Assembly (NCBI GenBank): GCA_016938135.1
Contig: JAFGVD010000003.1
Location: 62,001-126,000 of the forward strand
Reading direction: 5' to 3'
Source: Coriobacteriia bacterium
GTDB taxonomy: Bacteria; Actinomycetota; Coriobacteriia; Anaerosomatales; Anaerosomataceae
Length of the DNA: 64,000 nucleotides
Shown piece by piece: positions 44,738 to 53,577 of the stretch. The translations under genes were made by a program, and so were the position numbers. Position 1 is the stretch's first letter; each line of letters starts with the position of its first letter. Below the pieces are notes generated by a model, which searched no databases, was not told the origin of the DNA, and saw only the letters and a list, made by a program, of their open reading frames with translations.

Positions 44738-46972
44738 TTAGATCTCCAGCGCCGGCTTGAGGCGCTCCGCGTCCCAGGTGCGCGCGCGTCGTGCGGTGAT
44801 CGATGTCAGCGCGAGGCTGGCGATGGTGAATGCGCCAAGCACAAGTGCGCTCTGCCCCATCGCCGACCAGTCCCCTCCGGAGACCGCCTGCCTCAGACCC
44901 GAGACCACATATGTCATGGGGAGGTAGGGGTTGATCGCCTTGAAGAACCCGGGCGCCGTCTCAAGCGGGAACGTTCCTGCTGAGGAGGTCAGCTGCAGCA
45001 TGAGAAGGACGATGGACAGGAACTTGCCGATGGCGCCGAACGCTCCGGAGAGCCACTGCAGCACCGCTACGAAGGTCACTGCGGAGAGTGCCGTGAAGCC
45101 GTAGAGCATGAGGGCGCTTCTCGGCTCAAGACCCAGCCCGAACTGCAACACCAGCAGCATGACGACCGCCTGAGCAACGCCGATGAGCGCTGCAGGCCAG
45201 AAGCCTGCCAGGGCTACGACCACAGGATTGCGTCGCTCCTCTATGGGCTTGGGAGGCAAGGGAGTCGCGATGAAGAATGCCATCAGGGCGCCCACCCAGA
45301 GCGCAAGCGGGATGAAGTAGGGCGAGAAGCCGGTACCGTAGTTGGGGACGGCATCCATCGCGTCGACGTCCAAGACGACCGGGTCGCTCATCATCGCAGC
45401 GTTCGCCGCGCGGGTCTCATCGTCGTAGAGCGGCACGTCCGCAGCACCTGCGGTGAGCCCGTCAGCCAGCTCGATAGAGCCATCGATCGCGGGTGTCAGG
45501 CCTTCGGCTAGCTCGGCCGCACCCGAGTCCAGAAGTGCGAGTCCGCTCACCAGCTCGCCGCTGGCCGAAGAGGCCAGGCTTGCACCAGCCGCCAGGTCTG
45601 ACGTGCCTGCCGAGAGAGCCGATGCGCCCGCACTCAGTGCGGTAGCTCCGCTGTTCGCCGTGCTGATGCCTGCGGCCAGCTCGACCGCACCACTGGAGAG
45701 GCTTGTGGCGCCGTTCGCGAGAAGAGACGCGCCAGTGGAGGCCTCCGCTACGTTCTGCGAGAGCAGCGCTGCTCCATCACTGAGTTGAGAGGCTCCATCG
45801 GCCACCTGCTCCGCGCCTGCAACCAATGCCGAGAAGCTGGCCACGCCGGATTCAAGTCCTGTCTGCAGGTCGCTGGCACCCTGGTCTGTTGCCTGGGCAT
45901 AGCCCAGTGCCTGGGCGAACGTTGCGTCGCCGGCTGCCGATGGGTTTGCGGCCAGGTATGCCTGAAGCAGTCCCACGACCGCGCTGGTTCCTGAATGGAC
46001 GTCGGCGGCACCGCTGCTCGCGGTACCGACGGATGTCGCTGCCTGCGCGACGCCGGCATTGAGCTGCGCAGCGCCGGTATTGAGGGCAGAGGCTGAACTC
46101 GCCATATAGGCGGAGCCATCAGATATCTGCGTCAGGCCGGCAGAGAGCGCCGCAGTCTTCGTAGCCAGGTAGTCCGCGCCGGTCGAGAGGCTGGTCGCAC
46201 CCTCGTCGGCATCGCTCAGACCGACGCTGAGCGCGCCAAGCCCTCCGTCGAGCTGCGCAGCGCCGGCGTCTGCCGTGACCGCACCGGCGGCCAGGTCGCT
46301 CAGGCCGGAGGAAAGCTCCACTCCGCCTGCATGCGCCGTGCCCAGACCGCTCGCGAGCTCATTCGCCCCGTCGCGTGCCCCGGCAAGCCCGCTCGCCAGG
46401 TCGCTGGCGCCCAGTGCGGCTTCGGTCAGCGAGCCGTTCATCTCCGAGAAGCCCAGGAAGATCGTGTCCAGGTACGCTTCTGAAGCGTTTGCCGCCGCCG
46501 CTGCGCGGACCTCGGAGAAGACCGTGTTGCCGATCTGGCTAGCAAGCAGGTTGGCTGACTCGTGCTCCACTACCTCAAGATGCGCGGGAGTGGGGTCTTC
46601 GCTGTTCGCTGTTGCAAGGTCTGCGCTGAACTCTGCCGGGATCGTGAGCGAGAGGTAGTAGGTCCCATCCTCTAGTCCGGCCTGCGCGGTCTTTGCCGAG
46701 ACCACGTCCCAGCCCATGGTCTTCCTGTCCAGTAGTTCGTCAACAAGACCGGCTCCGGCATCCAGTGACTCGCCATCCACCATCACCGCTTGATCCTCAT
46801 TGATCAACGCCACCGGGAGGTCTTCGAGTCCCTGGTAAGGATCCCAAAACGCCCAGAGGTAGAGCGCGCCATAGAGAAGGGGGACGAGCGTGATCACGAC
46901 CGTCGCCATCCGGACGCGCCTGTCACCGAGAAGTCGCTTTATCTCGGCTCGCGCGATCTGTACCGATTGCAT
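44738..46972 (-). CDS. YhgE/Pip domain membrane protein (ABC-2-like)
   Basis: A 744-residue protein of the YhgE/phage-infection-protein type. One helix at about 20-40 is followed by a large extracytoplasmic domain of roughly 500 residues. Much of that domain is made of short repeats with Leu/Gly/Ala/Ser (DLASGLAGARDGANELASGLG, QLSDGAALLSQ, GATALSAGASALSAG), predicted long helices or coiled coil. A C-terminal block of five or six helices follows (SPYFIPLALWVGALMAFFI onward), similar to ABC-2 permeases. Homologues include the phage receptor YueB/Pip and ESX-linked or MmpL-like exporters. The direct role here is unknown; TetR control suggests response to a small toxic molecule. Confidence 0.92.
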   Translation of the reverse strand: MQSVQIARAEIKRLLGDRRVRMATVVITLVPLLYGALYLWAFWDPYQGLEDLPVALINEDQAVMVDGESLDAGAGLVDELLDRKTMGWDVVSAKTAQAGLEDGTYYLSLTIPAEFSADLATANSEDPTPAHLEVVEHESANLLASQIGNTVFSEVRAAAAANASEAYLDTIFLGFSEMNGSLTEAALGASDLASGLAGARDGANELASGLGTAHAGGVELSSGLSDLAAGAVTADAGAAQLDGGLGALSVGLSDADEGATSLSTGADYLATKTAALSAGLTQISDGSAYMASSASALNTGAAQLNAGVAQAATSVGTASSGAADVHSGTSAVVGLLQAYLAANPSAAGDATFAQALGYAQATDQGASDLQTGLESGVASFSALVAGAEQVADGASQLSDGAALLSQNVAEASTGASLLANGATSLSSGAVELAAGISTANSGATALSAGASALSAGTSDLAAGASLASSASGELVSGLALLDSGAAELAEGLTPAIDGSIELADGLTAGAADVPLYDDETRAANAAMMSDPVVLDVDAMDAVPNYGTGFSPYFIPLALWVGALMAFFIATPLPPKPIEERRNPVVVALAGFWPAALIGVAQAVVMLLVLQFGLGLEPRSALMLYGFTALSAVTFVAVLQWLSGAFGAIGKFLSIVLLMLQLTSSAGTFPLETAPGFFKAINPYLPMTYVVSGLRQAVSGGDWSAMGQSALVLGAFTIASLALTSITARRARTWDAERLKPALEI

Positions 46973-47011
46973 GGTGCTTCCTTTCCGTTCCTAGTGTTCC
47001 GCAATAGCTAA

Positions 47012-47025
47012 ACTGACTAGTCAGT
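47012..47025 (-). promoter_or_regulatory. TetR-type operator upstream of the YhgE/Pip gene
   Basis: ACTGACTAGTCAGT is a perfect 14-base dyad about 40 bases before the YhgE start, a position overlapping the promoter. The half-site TGACTA is common among TetR operators, and a TetR gene lies directly downstream of this transporter gene. Confidence 0.75.
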
Positions 47026-47080
47026 CTAGTACGAGGACACGAGAAGGTCAACTGGGACATAGGAGAAGGGGAAGGTCAGC

Positions 47081-48721
47081 TTAGGCGGCGGAGTCGGGCT
47101 GTGCCAGAGCCTCTGCCAGCGTTGCCGAGACAGGCATGCCCAGCATCGCGCTTACGCCAGCCTTGTCGAGCTTGCCGGTGACGAGGCCATTCGCGCAGCA
47201 AAGCCGCACATCGATCCCGTGTTTCGCGGAGCGCTGTATGACCTCTTTGAGCGCGATGATGCCGGTGAGGTCGATGAACGGGACGTGCTTGAGGCTGACC
47301 ACCAGCATGGTCGGTTCGGTGTGTGTGTGTTCGAGCGCCCTCTCAAACTGTTGGACAGCTCCGAAGAAGAACGGCCCCTCGATCGCGTAGACCAAGACGC
47401 CTTCGGGCACCATCGGGCAGGAAGCGCCCACGATCTTCTCGGCGATCTCGTCGGCTTCCATCGTGCGTGTTTCCACCGAGGTGGACATCCGGCTCATGAG
47501 GTTGAGCATGGCGAGGATGACACCCACGTTCACGGCTACGATGATGTCTGTGAATACCGTCAGCACGAGGGTGATGAGCATGATGGCGACATCGGCACGC
47601 GGCGCGCGCTTGATGGTGCGGATCACCCGCGGTGCGTCGCTCATGTTGTACGACACGACGAAGATGACCCCGGCAAGTGTCGCCAAGGGTACGTTGAAAG
47701 CGAGCGGCGCCAGCACGACCACGCCGACCAGCAGGGTGCATGAGGTGACGATGCCCGCCAATGGGCTGGTGGCACCGTTGCGTACGCTGGTGGCGCTGCG
47801 CGCGACGGCGCCTGCCGCTGCAAAGCCGCCGAAAAGCGCGGCACCTATGTTCGCGATTCCCTGGCCCACGAGTTCTTGATCCGAGTCGTGACGATGACCT
47901 GTGACCCCGTCGACCACCGTGGCGGACAGAAGTGACACTATCGAGCCGAGCAATGCGATGGTGAATGCGGGACGCAGCAGCTCGAGCACGCTGCTAAGGG
48001 GCAGCACGGGAAGAGTGAACGCGGGTAACCCCTTGGGGAGGCCGTTGTATGCCGTTCCGATGGTGGCGATGCCATCGATATGGAAGAGCGACTGCACCAC
48101 AGTGGCGATCACGAGCGCCACTATCGGGCTTGGCACTTTGCCCAGGCCGGGGATCTTGGGCCAGATGAGTATGACTGCGATGCTCGCAACGCCGAACAGC
48201 GTGGTCGCCGGATGCAGTCCTGGAAGTGCTGCAAACAGTGACAGCAGCTTCTGCCCGAAGCTGTCCCCGGTCACCTCCCCCAGGCCAAAGAAGTTCTGCC
48301 ATTGGCTGACCCAGATAAGCACCGCTACGCCGGATGTGAAGCCGATGACGACCGGCTCGGGGATGAATCGGATGACCCTGCCCAGCTTCGTGAGGCCGAA
48401 GATCGCCATGATAATGCCCGCAAGGATGGTGGCGACCTGCAGCCCTGCCATTCCGTACTTGGCTGTGACGCTGAAGAGCAGTACAGCGAAGGCGCCGGTG
48501 GGACCGGTGATCTGCACTCGCGTCCCGCCGAACAACGAGGCGAGAGCTCCGGCGGCTATCGAGGTGTAGAGTCCCTGGACGGGTGTAGCGCCGGAGGCGA
48601 TGGCGAACGCCATCGAGAGGGGTATCGAGACTACGCCGACCACGATGCCGGCAGTGATATTGCGCATCCAGTTGTCGCGACGGAGCAGACCCGCGCGCCA
48701 TGCTTCAGTGATAGCAGTCAT
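47081..48721 (-). CDS. SulP family anion transporter with a C-terminal STAS domain
   Basis: A 546-residue SulP (SLC26-like) transporter. The N-terminal signature region is NITAGIVVGVVSIPLSMAFAIASGATPVQGLYTSIAAGALASLFGGTRVQITGPTGAF, followed by about a dozen helices and a cytosolic STAS domain from about 425 (YAIEGPFFFGAVQQFERALEH...VVSLKHVPFIDLTGIIALKEVI). Substrates in the family include sulfate, bicarbonate and dicarboxylates; no choice can be made here. The start at ATG 48721 is three codons inside the track start (a TTG); neither has a strong SD. Confidence 0.95.
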   Translation of the reverse strand: MTAITEAWRAGLLRRDNWMRNITAGIVVGVVSIPLSMAFAIASGATPVQGLYTSIAAGALASLFGGTRVQITGPTGAFAVLLFSVTAKYGMAGLQVATILAGIIMAIFGLTKLGRVIRFIPEPVVIGFTSGVAVLIWVSQWQNFFGLGEVTGDSFGQKLLSLFAALPGLHPATTLFGVASIAVILIWPKIPGLGKVPSPIVALVIATVVQSLFHIDGIATIGTAYNGLPKGLPAFTLPVLPLSSVLELLRPAFTIALLGSIVSLLSATVVDGVTGHRHDSDQELVGQGIANIGAALFGGFAAAGAVARSATSVRNGATSPLAGIVTSCTLLVGVVVLAPLAFNVPLATLAGVIFVVSYNMSDAPRVIRTIKRAPRADVAIMLITLVLTVFTDIIVAVNVGVILAMLNLMSRMSTSVETRTMEADEIAEKIVGASCPMVPEGVLVYAIEGPFFFGAVQQFERALEHTHTEPTMLVVSLKHVPFIDLTGIIALKEVIQRSAKHGIDVRLCCANGLVTGKLDKAGVSAMLGMPVSATLAEALAQPDSAA

Positions 48722-48825
48722 TATCCACAAGCTGTCAGGGGACGAGATTCACTACGCTACCACTATCCGGGTTAACGAGGGTGAGCTGCTGGTGACGTCT
48801 CGGTGACGATACGCAGTTTCGGTGT

Positions 48826-49209
48826 TTAGACCGCTGTGCGGCTGACCTCTTCGGCACGCCGCTCGATGATGTGGTTGTTCTTGTCGACGAAGACCGCGCG
48901 TGGCTCCCAGGCCTGCACCTCGGCGTCCTCCAGCTGGACGAACGCCGCGATGATCACGAGGTCGCCCGCATGCACCAGGTGTGCTGCTGCGCCGTTGACG
49001 CACACGACGCCGGAGCCGCGGGGCCCCGCGAGCGCGTAGGTGGTGAGGCGCGCGCCGCTGGTGACGTCCCAGATGTCGACGGCCTCGTTGGGGATGATCC
49101 CGGCGGCGTCGAGCAGGTCGGTGTCGACCGTGACGCTGCCTTCGTAGTCCAGGTCGGCTTCGGTCACCGTCGCGCGGTGTATCTTGCCGCCCAGCATCGT
49201 TCTGTGCAT
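48826..49209 (-). CDS. panD: Aspartate 1-decarboxylase
   Basis: This pyruvoyl-dependent enzyme makes beta-alanine for coenzyme A. The 127-residue length is standard. The self-cleavage site is Gly24-Ser25 in DYEGSVTVD, which gives the pyruvoyl group. Conserved [33 protein letters not shown] and [12 protein letters not shown] follow the family. No panB or panC is adjacent. It is followed on the minus strand by the SulP gene after 104 bases. Confidence 0.97.
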   Translation of the reverse strand: MHRTMLGGKIHRATVTEADLDYEGSVTVDTDLLDAAGIIPNEAVDIWDVTSGARLTTYALAGPRGSGVVCVNGAAAHLVHAGDLVIIAAFVQLEDAEVQAWEPRAVFVDKNNHIIERRAEEVSRTAV

Positions 49210-49358
49210 GTGTCGCTCCGTTCCCGGGTACCCGCCGAACAGGTCGAGTCTCAGCCTCGGTGTCGTGCCGGGATTGTAGCACGTGACGTGCCGTTCTTCT
49301 TAGACACCGTGGTATCATCGAGAAGTCCTTTTGGCCTGCACGCGGGGAGGTGACGTTG

Positions 49359-49436
49359 ATGGTTGCGATAGCCGCAGGGGCGGCATGCCCGCCCGTATCG
49401 ACGTACGCCGCAAACCCGGTGCACCGCGCCATCTGA
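49359..49436 (+). CDS. Possible 25-residue leader peptide upstream of rsgA
   Basis: ATG at 49359 preceded by GGGGAGGTGACGTTG, encoding MVAIAAGAACPPVSTYAANPVHRAI. It ends 38 bases before the rsgA TTG start. It has a better SD than rsgA itself, so it might be a real upstream ORF that affects rsgA translation. It has no known family and may be chance. Confidence 0.3.
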   Translation: MVAIAAGAACPPVSTYAANPVHRAI

Positions 49437-49474
49437 CGTCATGAGCGTGGGCACCACGACGAACGGACCCCACG

Positions 49475-50572
49475 TTGACTGACATCATCAACCCTGAACC
49501 GTCCCTGGAGTTTCTCGGCTACTCTGATCGCTGGCGCGCGCTGTTCTCGCCGTATGCCGAGGAAGGACTCATCCCTGCTCGCGTGATCCGCGCCGACCGG
49601 GGCAGCGTGTTGGCTGCTACCGGTGAAGGCGTCATACGCGCCGAGCCGACGCGTCGGCTTTCCAAAGAGGCGCTTTCTGCCGAGGAACTCCCCGCTGCGG
49701 GTGACTGGGTGGCCATCCGGCATGACGCGGACCTCGAGTTGCCGCAGATCGAGGCGATCTTGCCCAGGACGTCCGCGTTCACGCGTGCCGATCCCGGCAA
49801 GGACGCGGCTACACAGGTGCTTGCCGCCAACATCGACACCGTGTTCATCGTCCATCCCATCGTTGAAGAGCCCAATGTCCGGCGTCTTGAGCGTGAGCTG
49901 GCACTTGCGTGGGAGAGCGGTGCGATCCCCGTGGTGGTGCTGGCCAAGTCGGATCTTTCGGCAGATACAGAGGCTGCGCAGGCGGCCGTGGAGACTATCG
50001 CGCTGGGCGTGGACATCCATATGACGAGCGCGAAGACCGGCGACGGTGTTGAGGCACTTCTCGCCTACGCCGACGGACACCGTACCGTTGCACTCATTGG
50101 TCCCTCCGGCGCCGGCAAGTCCACCCTGATCAACCGGCTGGTGGGTAGTGATGTGCAGGCCACACGCGAAGTCCGCGTGGCAGACGGCAGGGGCCGGCAC
50201 ACCACCGTCGCCAGAGAACTCGTTCCGCTGCCGAACGGCGGCGTCTTGGTGGACACTCCCGGTTTGCGTGGCGTCGCTCTCACTGACGCCGAGTCGGGTA
50301 TTGCGGCAGCGTTCCCGGAGATAGAGGCGCTCTCGTATGAGTGCCGCTTCCGTGACTGTGCCCATGAGACCGAGCCCGGTTGCGCCGTGCTGGCCGCAGT
50401 GGAGTCGGGCACGTTGGCTGAGGATAGACTTGAGAGCTACCGCACATTGCTCAAGGAGGTGCGTTCCGCTGCGATTCGCGCGGATGCGCGGCTCCAGGCT
50501 GCCGAAAACCGTCGCTGGGCCACGATCCACAAGTCCGCGCGAGAACTCTACAAGTATCGCAATCGCAAATAG
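49475..50572 (+). CDS. rsgA: Ribosome small-subunit-dependent GTPase RsgA
   Basis: A late 30S-assembly GTPase, 365 residues. The N-terminal OB domain (about 1-95) is followed by a circularly permuted GTPase in the usual order: NIDTVFIV, LAKSDL (G4), the P-loop GPSGAGKSTLINRL (G1), the switch region and DTPGLRGVAL (G3). The C-terminal zinc-binding segment is CRFRDCAHETEPGC. The start is TTG at 49475 with a weak SD. The position of the TTG fits family N-termini, but a shorter start cannot be excluded. Confidence 0.95.
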   Translation: MTDIINPEPSLEFLGYSDRWRALFSPYAEEGLIPARVIRADRGSVLAATGEGVIRAEPTRRLSKEALSAEELPAAGDWVAIRHDADLELPQIEAILPRTSAFTRADPGKDAATQVLAANIDTVFIVHPIVEEPNVRRLERELALAWESGAIPVVVLAKSDLSADTEAAQAAVETIALGVDIHMTSAKTGDGVEALLAYADGHRTVALIGPSGAGKSTLINRLVGSDVQATREVRVADGRGRHTTVARELVPLPNGGVLVDTPGLRGVALTDAESGIAAAFPEIEALSYECRFRDCAHETEPGCAVLAAVESGTLAEDRLESYRTLLKEVRSAAIRADARLQAAENRRWATIHKSARELYKYRNRK

Positions 50573-50667
50573 CCCCCCTCGGCACGAAAATCGCTTGCAC
50601 ATCTTCACGGGCAGGTCCCGAGGGCGCGATACGGCGACCCGCCGACCGAAGAGGAGGTGATCCAGCG

Positions 50668-50772
50668 TTGAGTAGTATCAGCATCGCTGCGGAGGTGGCT
50701 ACCTCTTAGGACGGCGGCATTCCGGAGAACACGCCTCCGGACGCAAAAGCGCCACCTGCAAAAGACAGATGA
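50668..50772 (+). other. Short ORF with an extended SD and an in-frame TAG after 13 codons
   Basis: AGGAGGTGATCCAGC (50652-50666) is complementary to about 15 bases of the usual 3' end of 16S rRNA, and a TTG start follows one base later. The frame reads MSSISIAAEVATS, then TAG (50707-50709), then DGGIPENTPPDAKAPPAKDR and TGA. Codon use is similar on both sides of TAG. It is either a 13-residue peptide, a broken small gene, or a TAG read-through product. A terminator follows at 50796-50823. Confidence 0.4.
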
Positions 50773-50795
50773 ATGTCGCTGTTCAGCAGCGATGG

Positions 50796-50823
50796 GAGAG
50801 GGTCGCCGAGAGGCGGCCCTCTC
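50796..50823. terminator. Terminator between rsgA/short ORF and the GyrI-like gene
   Basis: GAGAGGGTCGCC and GGCGGCCCTCTC form a 12-position stem with one mismatch and a GAGA loop. It serves convergent transcription units. Confidence 0.8.
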
Positions 50824-50854
50824 TGTGCTTGTATGCGAGGGTCGTGCCCTGGTC

Positions 50855-51487
50855 TCAGGCGGGGCCACTCGTGTTGCGTATCGGGTGACGCAGGATGGTC
50901 TTGACCTTTTCGGGCTTTCCTTTGCTCGGGTCGCCGATGTATATCTCGTGATGCTTTCCCGTGAGCTCGTAGCCCTGCCCGGCAGCGAATTCCCGCATGC
51001 GCTCGATGGTGCCGGCCTCCTGATCGTAGGGACCCAGATGCATCAGCTGCACGCAGGTCCCTTCGGCGAAGTCTTTCAAGACGACCTCGTCCACGGGGCC
51101 GGCCTCGGCGCCCTTCTTGCGCTTGGCGGCCTCGCATACCTCGTTCAGGAGCGCTACAGAGATCTGCTCGGGCACCACGATCATCAGCGTCCACAGCATG
51201 GTGGCGTTCTGGGACTCGTCGGTCAGCGGTTTGCCGCTTGGGTCCCAGAACAGGCCTTCGGGCGGCATCACAGGATAGTGGATTCCCAGCTGCTTTCTGG
51301 CGGCGAACTTCAGCGGGTAGGCGATGCTGAACAGCGCCTGCATCCGTGCCTGGAACTCATCGCCGCCGGGCTCTGTGCTGCCGTCGATCATGAGGTAGCG
51401 CAGATGCGGGACTTCTACGATGACCGGAGTCTTCGTGCCCGGGTGGTACAGCTCTTTGTGAAGCGTCCGCAGGTCGTTTGTCTCCAT
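50855..51487 (-). CDS. GyrI-like small-molecule-binding domain protein
   Basis: A 210-residue stand-alone GyrI-like protein. Family features are VPHLRYLMIDGSTEPGGDEFQARMQALFSIAYPLKFAARKQLGIHYPVMPPEGLFW and the C-terminal QLMHLGPYDQEAGTIERMREFAAGQGYELTGKHHEIYIGDPSK...ILRHPI. GyrI-like domains bind or hydrolyse small ligands and are often fused to AraC/MerR regulators; here no DNA-binding domain is present. The ATG at 51487 follows GGAGGGA. It is divergent from the CDGSH gene. Confidence 0.9.
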   Translation of the reverse strand: METNDLRTLHKELYHPGTKTPVIVEVPHLRYLMIDGSTEPGGDEFQARMQALFSIAYPLKFAARKQLGIHYPVMPPEGLFWDPSGKPLTDESQNATMLWTLMIVVPEQISVALLNEVCEAAKRKKGAEAGPVDEVVLKDFAEGTCVQLMHLGPYDQEAGTIERMREFAAGQGYELTGKHHEIYIGDPSKGKPEKVKTILRHPIRNTSGPA

Positions 51488-51590
51488 GACGATCCCTCCT
51501 TGGCTATCAGGGGGATGGTACCCACATATGGTGCATCTGCGTGGAAGCACTAGACTTGAGGCAGACCCTGCCCGAGAGGAGAGCTGTGCG

Positions 51591-52277
51591 ATGAATCCGG
51601 CCAAAGGCATGCGTATCACCGTCACCGAGGGTGGACCGTATCTTGTAGAAGGCGGCGTGCCGTTGGTGCGGCTGGAAATCGTCGTGAACGAGGCGGGCGA
51701 GTCGGTGGGCTATCGCGAACTCGAGCGTATCGAGGCCGGCGACAGCTATCAGCTGTGCCGCTGCGGCGAGTCCAAGGCCAAGCCGTTTTGCGACTTCTCG
51801 CACTTCTCGGCGGGCTTTGATGGTACCGAGACGGCCGGTCACGGCTCTTACATGGAGCAGGCGGTAGGCATCGACGGCCCCGGCCTCAAGCTCCACGATG
51901 TGCGCAAGCTCTGCGCCGAGGCGCGCTTCTGCGATCGCGCAGGCGGGCTTTGGAATCTGATCGACCGGTGCGACGACTCGGACACCCGCGAGCTGGCCAT
52001 CGAAGAAGCGCAGCTGTGCCCGTCCGGGCGCTACGTCGCATGCAGCGAGACGGGTGAGCCCTATGAGCCGGAGCTGGAGCCTTCCATCGCGCTGATCGAG
52101 GATCCGCACCTGGGAGTGAGCGGGCCGCTGTACGTGCGCGGCGGAATCGAGATCGTCGACGCCGCAGGCGAGCCGTACGAGGTCCGCAACAGGGTGACCC
52201 TGTGTCGATGCGGCCACAGCGGGAACAAGCCGTTTTGTGACGGTTCACATATCAAGGCGGGGTTCAGCGACGAGTAG
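51591..52277 (+). CDS. CDGSH iron-sulfur domain protein (two domains)
   Basis: A 228-residue protein with two CDGSH-type 2Fe-2S sites: CRCGESKAKPFCDFSH near residue 45 (the consensus Gly is Phe here) and CRCGHSGNKPFCDGSH near 208. The ligands are three Cys and one His in each. The middle region carries four other Cys (KLCAEARFCDRAGGLW...QLCPSG) and may be an additional module. MitoNEET-like proteins shuttle electrons or clusters. The start follows AGGAG. The first domain's missing Gly is the only oddity. Confidence 0.92.
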   Translation: MNPAKGMRITVTEGGPYLVEGGVPLVRLEIVVNEAGESVGYRELERIEAGDSYQLCRCGESKAKPFCDFSHFSAGFDGTETAGHGSYMEQAVGIDGPGLKLHDVRKLCAEARFCDRAGGLWNLIDRCDDSDTRELAIEEAQLCPSGRYVACSETGEPYEPELEPSIALIEDPHLGVSGPLYVRGGIEIVDAAGEPYEVRNRVTLCRCGHSGNKPFCDGSHIKAGFSDE

Positions 52278-52312
52278 CCACACCGCTCGTCCGGAGCATG
52301 CGGAGGAAGATG

Positions 52313-53041
52313 ATGAGCGAGAACAGCGCACGAGACGCGAAGATCGCTGGCGAGGGCACCATCGGTGGGGGTGAGTTCGGTGACGTGGTGATCAACGGTG
52401 CAGGGAAGGTCACCAGTGACATCAGGTGCGTCAACCTGAAGATCAATGGTGCCGGTTCTGTCGAGGGCAACGTGGTCGCACAAGACATGGCAGTGAACGG
52501 ATCCGGGAGCTTCTCGGGCAGTGTGGAGACCGCCAAGATGAGCGTCGCGGGAGACGCTACTGTGCAGCTGGGTCTGGGCGTGGGCGAGCTCAGGATCATG
52601 GGGCGTCTGACCGCAGGTGGCGTGGCGGCGCGCGAGATCGATGTGCGAGGCGAGCTCCGCTCGGGAATGGACTTGCAGGCCGAGAGCCTTGTAGGTGAAG
52701 GCGCGTTCCGTGTCGCCGGTCTGGTGGATGTCGCTAACCTCGATCTGAAGCTTCACGGTAGTGCGACCGCTCGTGAGATCCGCGGAAAGCGCGTGAGCAT
52801 CACGCTAGGCCGAAGCCTGGTCGGTGCGTCGCTTCTCGCACTCTTCGGCGAGAAGCAGCTGGCGGTTGAGTCCGTTGAAGCGGACGAAGTCACGTTGGAG
52901 AACACGACGGCGAAGCTGGTTCGCGGCGGAGCGGTGAGTATCGGTTCCGGCTGTAAGATAGAGCTTGTGGAATACACTGGGATCTTGAACCGCATGCCCG
53001 ATGCGCAGATCGGGGAAGCGCGGCAGGTCTCGGGGAGCTAA
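52313..53041 (+). CDS. Polymer-forming cytoskeletal (bactofilin-like) protein
   Basis: A 242-residue protein made of short beta-helix-type repeats with alternating hydrophobic positions: GGGEFGDVVINGAGKVTSDIRCVNLKINGAGSVEGNVVAQDMAVNGSGSFSGSVETAKMSVAGDATV. This is the pattern of bactofilin/polymer-forming proteins, similar to B. subtilis YhbE/YhbF. It probably forms filaments or surface-associated polymers in the cytoplasm. The start at ATG 52313 follows GGAGG. It lies 35 bases after the CDGSH gene, possibly in one transcript. Confidence 0.85.
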   Translation: MSENSARDAKIAGEGTIGGGEFGDVVINGAGKVTSDIRCVNLKINGAGSVEGNVVAQDMAVNGSGSFSGSVETAKMSVAGDATVQLGLGVGELRIMGRLTAGGVAAREIDVRGELRSGMDLQAESLVGEGAFRVAGLVDVANLDLKLHGSATAREIRGKRVSITLGRSLVGASLLALFGEKQLAVESVEADEVTLENTTAKLVRGGAVSIGSGCKIELVEYTGILNRMPDAQIGEARQVSGS

Positions 53042-53046
53042 TGCAG

Positions 53047-53433
53047 CTACCGGTTCAGCCAGGTGATGCTTGATTGGAGCGCTGTGGCGATGGCGACCCA
53101 CACTAGATAGGGGGTCAGGGCCGCCGTCGCGATTTTCGAGTGCGGCCAGATCGCGATCATCGACCACACTATCGTCGCCAGGACAATGACTATGTCGACT
53201 TCGGCCACCCAGAGGTTGCGCAGCCCGAACTGGATCGGCGTGAAGGCGACGTTCGCCGCAAGATTCAATAGTACCGGCGCCAACAGAGCCGTAGGGTACT
53301 CGCCGCGGATGACTCGGAAGATCACGTAGCCGTACGCGATGAAGATGATCGGGTACAGGATGCTCCACACGATGCCGAATACACTCGCCTGCGGAGCCCA
53401 ACTTGGTTTAGCCAATGTCTCGTACCAAGTCAT
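53047..53433 (-). CDS. tspO: TspO/MBR family protein
   Basis: A 128-residue membrane protein with about five helices and the family's Trp/Pro-rich motifs (TWYETLAKPSWAPQASVFGIVWSILYPIIFIAYG; APVLLNLAANVAFTPIQFGLRNLWVAEVDIVI). TspO proteins bind porphyrins and related tetrapyrroles. It is somewhat shorter than the usual 150-160 residues. It is convergent with the bactofilin gene and divergent from the Acg-like gene. Confidence 0.85.
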   Translation of the reverse strand: MTWYETLAKPSWAPQASVFGIVWSILYPIIFIAYGYVIFRVIRGEYPTALLAPVLLNLAANVAFTPIQFGLRNLWVAEVDIVIVLATIVWSMIAIWPHSKIATAALTPYLVWVAIATALQSSITWLNR

Positions 53434-53502
53434 TTAAGGGTCCCTCCGTGAATCACTGTTTTGGAGTGTGTTCCCCCCCGCTGCGTCGTCTGACTCCCTT
53501 TG

Positions 53503-53551
53503 TTGACATTCCAAGGTAGAGCAATTACTCTAAGATAGAGCAAAAGCTCTA
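53503..53551 (+). promoter_or_regulatory. Promoter and tandem TetR-type operators upstream of the Acg-like gene
   Basis: TTGACA (53503-53508) is a good -35 box. Two dyads follow: TAGAGcaattaCTCTA (53517-53532) and TAGAGCaaaaGCTCTA (53536-53551), with centres 19 bases apart. They overlap the promoter and lie directly in front of an oxidoreductase followed by a TetR regulator, so repression by that TetR is likely. Confidence 0.75.
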
Positions 53552-53577
53552 CTAAATATTCTAGAGGGTAGGTTGCC

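Noticed and set aside
50652-50666. 16S rRNA fragment
   Set aside because: The 15-base complement to the 16S 3' end lies directly before a start codon, and no adjacent rRNA sequence is present; SD function is the simpler reading.
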